Source of the DNA: Streptomyces sp. AP-93 | GTDB lineage: Bacteria > Actinomycetota > Actinomycetes > Streptomycetales > Streptomycetaceae | Direction of reading: 5' to 3' | Length of the DNA stretch: 64,000 nucleotides | Assembly (NCBI RefSeq): GCF_022808175.1 | Contig: NZ_JALGBX010000028.1 | Coordinates: 51,416 to 115,415, forward strand | Shown: positions 44,085 to 53,167 of the stretch, in pieces | Position numbering within the stretch: the stretch's first letter is position 1 | Layout of the letters: each line of letters begins with the position of its first letter | Program-made: the position numbers and the translations under genes | Notes under the pieces: generated by a model | What the model was told of the DNA's origin: nothing | The model's input: the letters and a program-made list of their open reading frames with translations, nothing else | Databases searched by the model: none

Positions 44085-44763
44085 GCAAGGACGACCGCCT
44101 GGGCGCGGTCGCGCAGGCTCAGCTTCGCGAAGATCCGGGCCACATGGGTCTTCATGGTGCCTCGCTGAGGGTGAATTCCCGGGCCAGTTCGGCATTGGAG
44201 AGGCCGTGGCCCATGAGGGTCAGCACCTCCCGCTCGCGCGGGGTGAGGGCGTCCAGGTCGGAGTGGGATGCCGCCGGGGCCCCGCCGGTGCGCGCGGCCG
44301 ATGCCGAGGCGCAGCGCTCCACCAGTCGGCGGGTGATCGACGGGGAGAGCAACGCGTCGCCGGTGTCGACGAGCCGTACGGCGTTGGCGAGGTACTCCGG
44401 GGTGACGTCCTTGAGCAGGAACCCGCTGGCTCCGGCGGCGAGGGCTGCGTAGACGTACTGGTCGAGGTCGAAGGTGGTCAGCATGATCACCCGGCATTCC
44501 GGGGCTTCGGCGAGGATCTGCCGGGCGGCCTCCAGTCCGTCCAGCCGTGGCATGCGTATGTCGAGCAGGACGACGTCGGGGCGCAGACGGCGCACTTCCG
44601 AGACGACCTCCACCCCGTCGGCGGCCACCCCCACCACGTCGATCCCCCGGGCGGTGAGGATCATGCGGAAACCGGTGCGGACGAGATCCTGGTCGTCGGC
44701 GATCACCACCCGGGGCGAGGCGGCCCTCGGGGCCGGCTCGACGGCCGGGGCGGGCGTGGTCAC
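44048..44763 (-). pseudogene. NarL/LuxR-type response regulator with a one-base frameshift
   Basis: The receiver domain is intact: RVVIADDQDLVRTGFRMIL (acidic pocket), DVVLLDIRMPRLDG (phosphoacceptor D) and ASGFLLKDVTPE (K). The output domain starts LTPREREVLTLMGHGLSNAE, but at about 44155 one base is missing (expected Glu-Ala-Thr-Met-Lys), so the frame ends at ...FTLSEAP* (44152). The next frame continues TMKTHVARIFAKLSLRDRAQ to 44048, the rest of the LuxR helix-turn-helix. If real, the product lacks the DNA-recognition helix; a sequencing error is also possible. GTG start overlaps the kinase stop. Confidence 0.8.
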
Positions 44764-45665
44764 GGCCGCTCCAGCGGGAGGCGGGCGCGGACCCGGTAGC
44801 CGCCACCGAGGCGGCGGCGTGCGTCGAAGTCCCCTCCGTACGCGGCGACCCGCTCGCGCAGCCCGATCAGCCCGTGCCCCGCACCGTCGGCCTTGGGGCG
44901 CGCCACGGTGAACGCTGTGGACACAGCCGGGGCGGACTTCCCCGCCGGCCCGGATGTCCGGTCCCCGGACAGCACGCTCGGACCGCTGTTGAGCACCTCG
45001 ACCCTCAGTGCCTGGTCCGCGTATCTCACTGTCACCTCGGCCTTCACCCCGTCCCCGTGTTTGAGTGCGTTGGTCAGCGCCTCCTGGATTATCCGGTAGG
45101 CGGTGACGTCGATCCCGGCCGGCAGCGGCCGCGGTTCGCCGGATATCCGGACCTCAACCGGCAGCCCCGCGAAGGCTATCCGGTCGATGAGCGGACTGAG
45201 CCGGCTCAGACTCGGCTGCGGTGCCAACTCCGCCGCCGCGTCCAGTCTTTCGGCGGCCCCGCCGCCGTACGGTTCGTCATTTCCGTCCTGGGCCGGCGCG
45301 AGCAGGCCCAGCAGGTGCCGCAGTTCGGTCATGGTCGTACGCCCGGCCTTCTCCACGGCGGCCATCGCGGCCGCCGCCTCCACCGGCATCGTCGCCAACA
45401 CCTCGCGGGCGGCGCCGGCTTGGACGATCATCAGGCTGACGTTGTGGCTGACTATGTCGTGGAGCTCCGCCGCTATCCGGGCCCGCTCCGCGTCCACCGC
45501 GGTGCGGGCCGCGGTCTCCCGCTCCCGCTCCAGCAGCCAGCCGCGCTCCTCAATCGCCGCCCGGTGCGCCGCACGGGCCCGCAGGAGCGCCACGGTCAGC
45601 CCGAACCCGGCCGACACCGCACACACCGCGGCCACCACGACAGCGCCCGCCCATCCCGTGGTCAC
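44760..45665 (-). CDS. Sensor histidine kinase (NarX/HisKA_3 type)
   Basis: A 301-residue kinase. One N-terminal membrane helix (WAGAVVVAAVCAVSAGFGLT) precedes the dimerisation/phosphoacceptor motif ARIAAELHDIVSHNVSLM; the HATPase domain shows RIIQEALTNALKHG (N box) and GHGLIGLRERVAAYGG (G box). GTG 45665 (VAVTTGW) follows GGGGGAGTTGCT. It senses through a single helix and short extracytoplasmic part, and passes phosphate to the regulator encoded next, whose frame is broken. Divergent from an ABC exporter that is likely its target. Confidence 0.87.
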   Translation of the reverse strand: MTTGWAGAVVVAAVCAVSAGFGLTVALLRARAAHRAAIEERGWLLERERETAARTAVDAERARIAAELHDIVSHNVSLMIVQAGAAREVLATMPVEAAAAMAAVEKAGRTTMTELRHLLGLLAPAQDGNDEPYGGGAAERLDAAAELAPQPSLSRLSPLIDRIAFAGLPVEVRISGEPRPLPAGIDVTAYRIIQEALTNALKHGDGVKAEVTVRYADQALRVEVLNSGPSVLSGDRTSGPAGKSAPAVSTAFTVARPKADGAGHGLIGLRERVAAYGGDFDARRRLGGGYRVRARLPLERP

Positions 45666-45756
45666 AGCAACTCCCCCTCCCCCGCGCCCGTGGTCCGCAC
45701 AGTTCCCACTCTTCCAAGATTCTCCTACCCGACCCTCGCAGGCATCCCGCGTAGTC

Positions 45757-45840
45757 CACATCACCCTCCCGGTGCTGTCCCCGCGTACATCCCCAGGATG
45801 ACGCGGGCTCCCCTTTACATCCCGGGGGTGACGCCGGGCG
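45757..45840 (+). promoter_or_regulatory. Three direct repeats upstream of the ABC exporter
   Basis: Related boxes start with ACATC at 45758, 45787 and 45817, i.e. 29-30 bases apart (three helical turns). The middle one is CATCC-CCA-GGATG, a perfect small dyad; the third is CATCCCGGGGGTGACG, with one mismatch in the dyad; the first is weaker. The last ends about 30 bases before the ABC start codon. This layout suggests sites for the neighbouring NarL-type regulator. Confidence 0.55.
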
Positions 45841-45866
45841 TCCGACCGGCCTTCTAGGTTCGTGCC

Positions 45867-46661
45867 ATGACACCTCATCACGACAGCGCCGGCAGCGCCC
45901 CCCAGGTCGTCGTCCGACTGGACCGCGTATCGAAGGAATACGGCGACACCCTGGCCCTCGACGCCCTGTCCCTGGAGATCCGCCGGGGCGAAGCCGTCGC
46001 CGTGATGGGCCCCTCCGGCTGCGGGAAGTCCACGCTGCTGAACATGGTGGCCGGCCTGGACCGTCCGACCGCCGGAACGATCAGCGTGCACGGCCAGGAC
46101 CTCGGCGGCCTGACGGAGACCGGCCTCGCCCTCTACCGCCGCCGCGACGTCGGCATGATCTTCCAGTTCTTCAACCTCATCGACGACCTGCCGGCCCTCG
46201 ACAACGTCGCCCTGGCCGCCCAGCTCACCGGCACCTCCGCCCGCCAGGCCCGCCGCCGCGCCCTGGAACTCCTCGACGAGCTCGGGGTCGCCGACCGCCG
46301 CAACAACTACCCGACGATGCTCAGCGGCGGCGAACGCCAACGCGTCGGTGTGGCCCGCGCCCTGATGAACCGTCCGGCGCTCCTCCTCGCCGACGAGCCG
46401 ACCGGCGCCCTCGACAGCCGCTCCGGCGAGCAGGTGATGGACCTGCTGATCGACCTCAACCAGATAGGCCAGACCCTGCTGATCGTCACCCACGACCCGC
46501 ACCTGGCGACCCGCTGCGCCGGCCGCCTCGTCAAGATGGCCGACGGCCGCGTCGCCCGCGAACGCGCCCTGGACGGCGAAACCGTCGCCGCCGAAACCGT
46601 GGACGGCAAAACCGTCGCCGCCGAAACCGTGGCCGGCGAATCCCTGGAGCGTTCCGCATGA
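45867..46661 (+). CDS. ABC transporter ATP-binding protein (MacB/LolD type)
   Basis: A 264-residue ABC ATPase with Walker A GPSGCGKSTLLN, signature LSGGERQRVGVARAL, Walker B LLLADEPTGALDS, and H-loop VTHDPHLA. The Q-loop region FFNLIDDLPALDNV fits the LolD/MacB subgroup that powers FtsX-like permeases. The C-terminal tail is a near-repeat of ETVAAETVDGKTVAAETV, low complexity. Its ATGA overlap with the permease shows translational coupling. Probably exports peptides or antibiotics under control of the divergent two-component genes. Confidence 0.92.
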   Translation: MTPHHDSAGSAPQVVVRLDRVSKEYGDTLALDALSLEIRRGEAVAVMGPSGCGKSTLLNMVAGLDRPTAGTISVHGQDLGGLTETGLALYRRRDVGMIFQFFNLIDDLPALDNVALAAQLTGTSARQARRRALELLDELGVADRRNNYPTMLSGGERQRVGVARALMNRPALLLADEPTGALDSRSGEQVMDLLIDLNQIGQTLLIVTHDPHLATRCAGRLVKMADGRVARERALDGETVAAETVDGKTVAAETVAGESLERSA

Positions 46662-48961
46662 GCGCCGTGTGGCGCGCCTCCCGGGCCGCCGTGAAGCGCC
46701 GCAGGGTCCAGACCTTCGTCATCGGCCTCGTCGTCCTCTGCTCCACCGCGACCGTCCTGCTCGCGCTCGGCCTGCTCGCCGCCGCCTCGGACCCCTTCGA
46801 CACGGCGTACTCCGCGCAGCGCGGCGCGCACACCGTGGCCACGTACGACCCGGCCAAGGTCTCCGATGCCCGGCTCGCGCAGACGGCGCACCGCACCGGG
46901 GTCGCGGCCGCGGCAGGCCCGTTCGCGCAGGCCGTCATCGACGTGCCCACGGACTGGATCGGGAGTCCGCCGGGCCCCCTCACGGTGGTGGGCCGCGCCG
47001 ATCCTGCCGGGCCGGTGGACCGCGTCCGGATGCGGCAGGGGCGCTGGGTCGAGGCGCCCGGCGAGATCGTCGTGAACTGGTCCACCAACGGCACCCCGGA
47101 CGCCGGTCTCCTCGGCACGAAGCTGGAGGTACGCGGCCTCCCGACGCTCACCGTCGTGGGCTTCGCGACGAGCATGAGCCAGTCGGCCGCCGCCTGGGTG
47201 ACGCCCGAACAGGCCGCGGCCCTCCACCCCACGTCCACGCAGATGCTGTACCGCTTCACCGGCTCGGCCACCGGCGCCCAACTGCGCGACTCTCTCGCCC
47301 GGGCCACGGACGGACTTCCCGCGGACTCGGTGACGGCCGCGCAAACCTACCTCACCCTCAAGAAGGCCTTCTCCGCCCGGGCGGACGCCTACCTGCCCTT
47401 CATCGCCCTCTTCGGCGTCCTCGGCCTGCTCGTCTCCTCCCTGATCGTCGCGAACGTGGTCAGCGGCGCCGTGGTCTCCGGCAGCCGGCACATCGGCGTG
47501 CTCAAAGCCATCGGCTTCACTCCGAACCAGGTCGTCGCCGTCTACCTGACGATGGTCTCGGTACCCGCCGTGGCCGGCTGCGCCCTGGGCACCCTGCTCG
47601 GCAACGCCCTGGCCGCGCCCATCCTGCAGATCGCGTTCTCCGGCATCGAGACGGGGATGGCCGGCGTGGGCACCGTCTCCCCCTGGCTCAGCGTCGCGTG
47701 CCTGGCCGGGATGCCCGCCCTCGTCGTGCTGACCGCGCTCGTACCGGCCCTGCGCGCGCACCGACTGCCGGCCGCGCAGGCCATCAGCGCAGGCGGCGCG
47801 CCCCGCACCGGGCGCGGGCTGCGCGTCCAGCGCGCGCTCGCCTCCTCTCGCCTCCCGCGCTCCGTCAGCCTGGGCCTCGGCCACCCGTTCGCCCGCCCCG
47901 TCCGCGCCTTCATGACCATGGCCGCCATCGTCCTCGGTGTCACCACGGTGACCCTGGCGACCGGTCTGACCAGCACGATGGTCTCGTACGCACAGACCGG
48001 CCGCGGCCCCGGCGGCCCGGTGGTCAACGTCCTCGTCGGCGGCCAAGGCAACAACCCCGTCAAACCCCTACTGAGCGACGCGCAGATCGAGGAGCGGCTG
48101 CGGTCGCTCGGTGCGCAGGAGGTACAGGCGCGCGGGCTGATCCAGGTCGGCCTGGTCGGGTACGCGCAACCCGCGTTCGGGAACTTCTACCGGGGGAGCC
48201 CGTCCCCAACCGAGGCCTTCGTGGAAGGCCGGCCGCCCAGCGGACCCAGCGAGATCGCGGCCGGCCCGTCATTCCTCACGGAACGCGGGCTGGCGGTCGG
48301 CGACCGGGTCACCCTGGAGGCCAACGGGAAGCGGGCGGCCGCGACCGTCGTCGGCCAGCTGATCGACAGCGACGCACGCTCCCTGGAATCCACGTGGGAG
48401 ACGCTCGTCCGACTCGCCCCGGACAGCCGCGCGGTCGACTACGCGGTCCGGCTCGCCCCGGGGGCGGACGCCCGCGCCTACGCGGACGCCGTCGACGCGA
48501 CCGACCCCGGACTGGACTCCGGGGTGGGCTACTCGGTCAACGCCGCCACCACCACGGTCATCGGCTTCTCCTCGGTGTTCTCGGTCATCCTGACCCTCGT
48601 CGCCTCGCTCGGCGTCTTCAACACCGTGCTGCTGAACACCCGCGACCGCCGCCGCGACCTGGGCATGCTCAAGTCGATCGGCATGACCCCGCGCCAGGTG
48701 GTCGCGATGACGGTGACCTCGGTGACCGGACTCGGCCTGGCCGGCGGGCTGCTCGGGATCCCCCTCGGGATCGTCGCGCACCGGCTCGTCGTGGACAACG
48801 TGGGCATCGTCGTCTTCCCCGAGTCGATGAAGGACGTCTGGCACGCACCGCAGCTCGCCGGAATGCTGTGCGCGGGGGTCGCGATCGCCGTCCTGGGCGC
48901 GCTGATCCCGGCCCGCTCGGCGGCCCGGATGACCATCGCCACGGCCCTGCACACCGAGTAG
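46658..48961 (+). CDS. ABC transporter FtsX-like permease
   Basis: A 767-residue permease with the two-FtsX-domain arrangement: a first helix (TFVIGLVVLCSTATVLLALG), extracellular loop, a three-helix FtsX unit (FIALFGVLGLLVSSLIVANV, AVYLTMVSVPAVAGCALG), a middle helix (FMTMAAIVLGVTTVTLATGL), a second loop and a C-terminal FtsX unit (FSVILTLVASLGVFNTVLL, KSIGMTPRQVVAMTVTSVTG, MLCAGVAIAVLGALIPARSA). Start overlaps the ATPase stop. Typical antimicrobial-peptide/MacB-like exporter partner. Confidence 0.9.
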   Translation: MSAVWRASRAAVKRRRVQTFVIGLVVLCSTATVLLALGLLAAASDPFDTAYSAQRGAHTVATYDPAKVSDARLAQTAHRTGVAAAAGPFAQAVIDVPTDWIGSPPGPLTVVGRADPAGPVDRVRMRQGRWVEAPGEIVVNWSTNGTPDAGLLGTKLEVRGLPTLTVVGFATSMSQSAAAWVTPEQAAALHPTSTQMLYRFTGSATGAQLRDSLARATDGLPADSVTAAQTYLTLKKAFSARADAYLPFIALFGVLGLLVSSLIVANVVSGAVVSGSRHIGVLKAIGFTPNQVVAVYLTMVSVPAVAGCALGTLLGNALAAPILQIAFSGIETGMAGVGTVSPWLSVACLAGMPALVVLTALVPALRAHRLPAAQAISAGGAPRTGRGLRVQRALASSRLPRSVSLGLGHPFARPVRAFMTMAAIVLGVTTVTLATGLTSTMVSYAQTGRGPGGPVVNVLVGGQGNNPVKPLLSDAQIEERLRSLGAQEVQARGLIQVGLVGYAQPAFGNFYRGSPSPTEAFVEGRPPSGPSEIAAGPSFLTERGLAVGDRVTLEANGKRAAATVVGQLIDSDARSLESTWETLVRLAPDSRAVDYAVRLAPGADARAYADAVDATDPGLDSGVGYSVNAATTTVIGFSSVFSVILTLVASLGVFNTVLLNTRDRRRDLGMLKSIGMTPRQVVAMTVTSVTGLGLAGGLLGIPLGIVAHRLVVDNVGIVVFPESMKDVWHAPQLAGMLCAGVAIAVLGALIPARSAARMTIATALHTE

Positions 48962-48965
48962 CCCC

Positions 48966-49148
48966 CTAGGCTGAGGCGCACCTCGGGAGCCCGTTCAGCC
49001 AGTGCGCCGTTTCCGGGCCGCCTCGTCGGGTGAGCTCCTCTTCGGGATACCAGCTCTCGATGTGCCCGGAGCGCGGGTGGACCAGGCGCAGCAGGTGCGG
49101 GGCCGGGGCGGCGGTCATCGTGTAGCGGCCGGGGGCGAGGAGGCGGAC
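48966..49148 (-). CDS. Small conserved-looking protein or fragment
   Basis: The minus-strand frame ending at TAG (48966-48968) reads HVRLLAPGRYTMTAAPAPHL then LRLVHPRSGHIESWYPEEEL and TRRGGPETAHWLNGLP, a well-formed protein sequence that is not explained by the other strand. No ATG or GTG with a ribosome site is found upstream, so the 5' end may be lost and the listed start is approximate. I do not recognise the family. Confidence 0.4.
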   Translation of the reverse strand, partial: VRLLAPGRYTMTAAPAPHLLRLVHPRSGHIESWYPEEELTRRGGPETAHWLNGLPRCASA

Positions 49149-49195
49149 ATGGGCCGAGTCTGCCAGAGTGCGGGCAGGGAGAGAGAAGGGTTGAG

Positions 49196-49594
49196 ATGGC
49201 GGTCGAGCCGTGGGTGACCGGACTGGTCAACGGCATTCTGTACAACGCGATGTTCCACAGCGACGGTTCGGCGCTCGACGACGATCTGGTCCGGCACTAC
49301 GCCGTCGCCCTGCGGGTGAGCCCCATCAGCGACGAACCGCTGCGCCGGCAGGCGGCGGGCCTGCGCGCGGCGGTCGCCTCCGACGCGGTGCTCGCCTCGG
49401 CGTTCGAGCCGTATCCGGGATGGCGCCCGTACGACGAGGCCGAGTTCCGCGCGTTCCTGGCCCGCCTCGCGGACGCCGTCGACGAGAGCATCGGCCCGGA
49501 CGCACCCGATCGCCCCGATGGGCCCGGTCTCCCCGATGAGCAGGGGGTCCCGCGCCCGAGGGGGTTGCGCGCCCTCCTGAGCCGCCTGCGGTGA
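49196..49594 (+). CDS. Hypothetical protein
   Basis: A 132-residue acidic protein (VTGLVNGILYNAMFHSDGSA, FRAFLARLADAVDESIG) with a proline-rich tail before a basic end (GLRALLSRLR). ATG 49196 follows GAGAGAAGGGTTGAG. The first 35 residues could form an amphipathic helix. No family is recognised. An 18-bp perfect palindrome (CCGGGGCACGTGCCCCGG, near 49630) follows and may act as a terminator. Confidence 0.6.
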   Translation: MAVEPWVTGLVNGILYNAMFHSDGSALDDDLVRHYAVALRVSPISDEPLRRQAAGLRAAVASDAVLASAFEPYPGWRPYDEAEFRAFLARLADAVDESIGPDAPDRPDGPGLPDEQGVPRPRGLRALLSRLR

Positions 49595-49748
49595 GCCCGG
49601 CGGGGACCGGCCGTCCGAACCGGGCGCCGGGGCACGTGCCCCGGTCCGCGCGGCGCGCCTCCCGGTGAACCCCATGGCGCGCGTCACTTCCGTGGCCCGG
49701 GTGTCGTTAGGCGCTCGGGGTTGACTCGGGGGTCGAAGGGATGACGGA

Positions 49749-51233
49749 ATGCGGCAGTTTCCTCTGGAGATGCACCACATGGCACCCGGCCGGGTCGTCG
49801 AGTGGCGGTTGCGGTCCACGGCCGGGGTGCAGTCCCCCGGCCCGGACGGCGCGGCGGACAGGAGGGCCTCCTTCAACCAGGACAAGCACTTCACCGTCGC
49901 CGAGGAGAGCCGCGCGGCCGACGATCCGACCGCGTCGTGGATCGCCGTCACCTTCGAGGTCACGGGTCCGCTGGACGAGGACGCCCTGACCGGCTCCCTG
50001 CTGGCGTTCGTACGCCGCCATGAAGTACTGCGCTGCGAATTCCAACGCCTGGCCGGGGAGTTGGCGTGCGCCCCGATCCCCGCCGCCGAACTGGCCCTGG
50101 ACACCGTTCCGGTCGCCGACTTCGACCGCACCGAGGAACTGACCCGCTTCCTGGTGGAGCGGTTCAAGCGGAGCATCGACACGCTGTCCTGGCCGCTGTT
50201 CACCATGGGCGCCGTACTGCGCGAGGACTCGGCGACCGTGTACCTGGCCTTCGACCACATCGTCTGCGACGGCCTGTCGATGCCGATCGTGGTCCAGGAG
50301 GTCGAGAGCGGCTACGAGGCCCTGCGCCGCGGCGAGTTGCCCGACCCGGCACCCGCGCCGAGCTATCTCGACTTCGCCGAGGAACAGCGGGCCCGCTACC
50401 TCTCCATCGACGCGGACGACGAACGGCTCGGCTACTGGAAGGAGTTCATGGCGAGCGGCGGTGACGAGTTCTTCCCGCGCTTCCCCCTCGAACTGGGTGT
50501 CGAACCGGGCCGGATGTACTCGATCGTGAACGAGGCCTCCCCGCTGCTGGACGCCGCCGAGGCGGAGGTCTTCGAGAAGGCGTGCCTGGCGGTCGACGGC
50601 AAGCCGTTCATGGGCGTGCTCGCCGCCGTCGCGGTCTGCCTGCGCGAGGCGGGCGGGCCGGGGGTCTACCGGGGGTTCATGCCGGTGAGCGAGCGCGGCC
50701 GGGCCGGGTGGGGCAACTCGGTGGGCTGGTTCGTCAACACCATGCCCATCGAGTTCGACGCCTCGCCGGGCCGGGACTTCGAGCAGGTCATGTCCTCGGT
50801 ACGGGCCGGCTTCAACGAGATGATCGGCCATATCGACGTACCGTTCGTCCGGGCCTGGGAGCTGCTCGCGCCCCGCGAGTTCGCCGCCCGCTCCTGGCCG
50901 TACCCGGTGAACTTCTTCTCGTACATCGACATGCGCAAGTGCCCGGGCGCCGAGCGGCACGAGGACTGGCGGCCCACCTCCCACGTGTGGTCGGCCCAGG
51001 CGAACGGCGCCTGCTCCTGGTTCCAGCGGGACGCGGACGGGCTGCACATGAACTCGATCTACTCGGACACCCCCGCCGCCCGCCGCACCATGGACGGTTT
51101 CCTGGAGGCCCTGCGCGAGACGGTCCGGGAGATCGCCCGCCACGGCTCGCTCCGCCGCCCCATCGCGCTGACCCCGCCGCGCCGGCCCGAGCCGACCCCG
51201 CTCGACGTGGCGGCGTTCGCCCGCCGCGGCTGA
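49749..51233 (+). CDS. Standalone condensation-domain protein
   Basis: A 494-residue protein of the NRPS condensation/PapA-type acyltransferase superfamily. The active-site motif is D169-H170-x-x-x-D174-G175 (LAFDHIVCDGLSMP), where the usual first His of HHxxxDG is Asp; other landmarks are FVRRHEVLRCEF, WPLFTMGAVL and GFMPVSERGR, with VGWFVNTMPIEF near the latch. It is discrete, with no carrier or adenylation domain nearby, so it may transfer an acyl group between small molecules or carrier-bound substrates. ATG 49749 follows GAAGGGATGACGGA. Confidence 0.82.
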   Translation: MRQFPLEMHHMAPGRVVEWRLRSTAGVQSPGPDGAADRRASFNQDKHFTVAEESRAADDPTASWIAVTFEVTGPLDEDALTGSLLAFVRRHEVLRCEFQRLAGELACAPIPAAELALDTVPVADFDRTEELTRFLVERFKRSIDTLSWPLFTMGAVLREDSATVYLAFDHIVCDGLSMPIVVQEVESGYEALRRGELPDPAPAPSYLDFAEEQRARYLSIDADDERLGYWKEFMASGGDEFFPRFPLELGVEPGRMYSIVNEASPLLDAAEAEVFEKACLAVDGKPFMGVLAAVAVCLREAGGPGVYRGFMPVSERGRAGWGNSVGWFVNTMPIEFDASPGRDFEQVMSSVRAGFNEMIGHIDVPFVRAWELLAPREFAARSWPYPVNFFSYIDMRKCPGAERHEDWRPTSHVWSAQANGACSWFQRDADGLHMNSIYSDTPAARRTMDGFLEALRETVREIARHGSLRRPIALTPPRRPEPTPLDVAAFARRG

Positions 51234-51264
51234 TCCCGGCCGGCGCGCCGCCCGACCACGCGCC

Positions 51265-52503
51265 TCAGAGGCGGGCCGCGCGGGCGTGCAGCAGGGCCTG
51301 TTCCCGGGCGTTGCGGGTGAGCGAGGCGGCGCGTTCGAACTCCGCGCGGGCCTCCGCCGGGCGGCCGAGCCGCTCCAGCAGGTCTCCCCGTACGCTCGGC
51401 AGCAAATGGTAGGAGCGCAGGGCCGGTTCCGCCGTCAGGGCGTCGACCAGGGGGAGCGCTGCGGCCGGGCCCTCGGCCATCGAGACGGCGACAGCCCGGT
51501 TGAGCTCGATCACCGGTGACGGGATCAGCAGGACGAGCCGTCCGTAGAGGGCGGCGATGGTGGGCCAGTCGGTGTCCTCGTAGCGGACGGCGTCGGCGTG
51601 ACAGCCGGCGATGGCGGCCTGGAGCGAGTAGGGTCCGGCGCCCGCCCGGTGCAGGGCTTCGACGCCGCGACGGATCAGCAGGCGGTTCCACTTGGACCGG
51701 TTCTGGTCGGCGAGGAGCACCGGCTCCCCGTCCGGGCCGGTGCGGGTGGCGATCCGCGAGGCCTGGAACTCCAGCAGCGCCGCCAGGCCGTGCACCTCGG
51801 GCTCCTTGGGCATCAGCCCGGCCAGGACCCGGGCGAGGCGCAGGGCGTCCTCGCACAGGGCGGGGCGGACGAGGTCGTCGCCGGCCGTGGCCGAGTAGCC
51901 CTCGTTGAAGATGAGGTAGATGACCTCCAGGACGGAGGCGAGGCGCTCGTCGCGGTCGGCTCCGTACGGGACTTCGAAGGGCACTCCCGCCTTCGCGAGC
52001 GCCCGCTTCGCCCGGACGATCCGCTGGGCGACCGTCGGTTCGGGGCAGAGGAAGGCGCGGGCGATCTCCTGGGTCGTCAGCCCGCCCATCAGCCGCAGGG
52101 TCAGGGCGATCCGGGCATCGGTGGCGAGTACGGGGTGGCAGGCGGTGAAGATCAGCCGCAGCAGGTCGTCGTCGATGGACTCGGGGTCCGCGAGGGCGCC
52201 CTCCTCCTCGGGCGGCGGGACGTCCTCCAGGGTGCGGCCCACCTCGGCGAGCTTGCGCGCGTAGGTCTCCTTGCGGCGGACGAGGTCGACGGCCCGGTGT
52301 TTGGCGGTGGCCATCAGCCAGGCCCCCGGCTTGTCGGGCACCCCGGAGTCCGGCCACTGCTCCAGGGCCGCGACGAGCGCGTCCTGGGTGATCTCCTCGG
52401 CGATGCCGAGGTCGCGCACGATCCGGGCGACGCCCGCGATGATCCGCGCGGACTCGATCCTGAACACCGCTTCGACCGCTCGGGTCGTACTCACTGCCGT
52501 CAC
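51265..52503 (-). CDS. ECF42-type RNA polymerase sigma factor
   Basis: A 412-residue sigma factor. The N-terminal 180 residues hold sigma-2 (VARIVRDLGIAEEITQDALV, PDKPGAWLMATAKHRAVDLV) and sigma-4 (LTTQEIARAFLCPEPTVAQR); a C-terminal extension of over 200 residues has TPR-like helices (GYSATAGDDLVRPALCEDAL, RRGVEALHRAG, RSYHLLPSVRGDLLERLG), the hallmark of the ECF42 group. These sigma factors are linked to DGPF (YciI-like) proteins, and one lies 100 bases upstream on the same strand, which confirms the assignment. Confidence 0.93.
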   Translation of the reverse strand: MTAVSTTRAVEAVFRIESARIIAGVARIVRDLGIAEEITQDALVAALEQWPDSGVPDKPGAWLMATAKHRAVDLVRRKETYARKLAEVGRTLEDVPPPEEEGALADPESIDDDLLRLIFTACHPVLATDARIALTLRLMGGLTTQEIARAFLCPEPTVAQRIVRAKRALAKAGVPFEVPYGADRDERLASVLEVIYLIFNEGYSATAGDDLVRPALCEDALRLARVLAGLMPKEPEVHGLAALLEFQASRIATRTGPDGEPVLLADQNRSKWNRLLIRRGVEALHRAGAGPYSLQAAIAGCHADAVRYEDTDWPTIAALYGRLVLLIPSPVIELNRAVAVSMAEGPAAALPLVDALTAEPALRSYHLLPSVRGDLLERLGRPAEARAEFERAASLTRNAREQALLHARAARL

Positions 52504-52603
52504 GGCTACCCATCAGAGCAGCCGTGACGAGGCAGGGCAAACGGCGCGGGACGGAGCGGAGCGGGACGGCGCGGCGCGGGACGGAGCGGAGCGGCGCCGG
52601 CCG

Positions 52604-52963
52604 TCAGCTTCCGTCGAGCTGACGGAGCTCGGCGCCGACCGTCCAGTTCTCGGGGTGGATCTCCAGGAAGCGCTTGGTCCACTCCAGCGCCTCGTCCTTG
52701 TCCTTGCACTGCATGAGGGCGTACCCGCCGATGACCTCCTTGGTCTCGGTGAAGGGCCCGTCGGTGTAGCTGAGCTTCCCGCCGGACCAGGTGACCCGGG
52801 TGCCCTCGGAGGTGGGGAGCAGACCGGCGGTGTCGAGCATGACCCCGGCCTTGGTGATCTCCTCCATGAGCGCGCCCATGCGGTCGTTGAAGTCGGCCGG
52901 GAAGGGGGTGTCGGGGGTGAGGCTCTGCTCGTCGATGCGGATGAGCGAAAGGAAGCGCGGCAT
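52604..52963 (-). CDS. YciI-like DGPF-domain protein
   Basis: A 119-residue dimeric alpha/beta-barrel protein. It contains the name-giving motif in KLSYTDGPFTETKEVIGGYA, plus MPRFLSLIRIDEQ and FLEIHPENWTVGAELRQL. Such proteins are cotranscribed with ECF42 sigma factors and are thought to be part of their signalling or output. ATG follows CGAGGAGTCACC. The segment between the two genes is rich in GGGACGGAGCGGAGC tandem repeats (52520-52595). Confidence 0.92.
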   Translation of the reverse strand: MPRFLSLIRIDEQSLTPDTPFPADFNDRMGALMEEITKAGVMLDTAGLLPTSEGTRVTWSGGKLSYTDGPFTETKEVIGGYALMQCKDKDEALEWTKRFLEIHPENWTVGAELRQLDGS

Positions 52964-53167
52964 GGTGACTCCTCGGTGGTGGAGGACGGGGGCGTTCCCC
53001 GCCTCTCACCCCTGCGTCGAACGGGAGACGCCGGGATCGACAGCTTCCCGGAAAAATCTTCGGAGATTTTCGGGACGCGCGCGGCGGCGGAGATTCAGGT
53101 CGCCGCCCCACACCGGGCTACCGGCGAGTAAGATCGCCGGGCCCTGGCCCCTCCGAGAGGATCCCCG

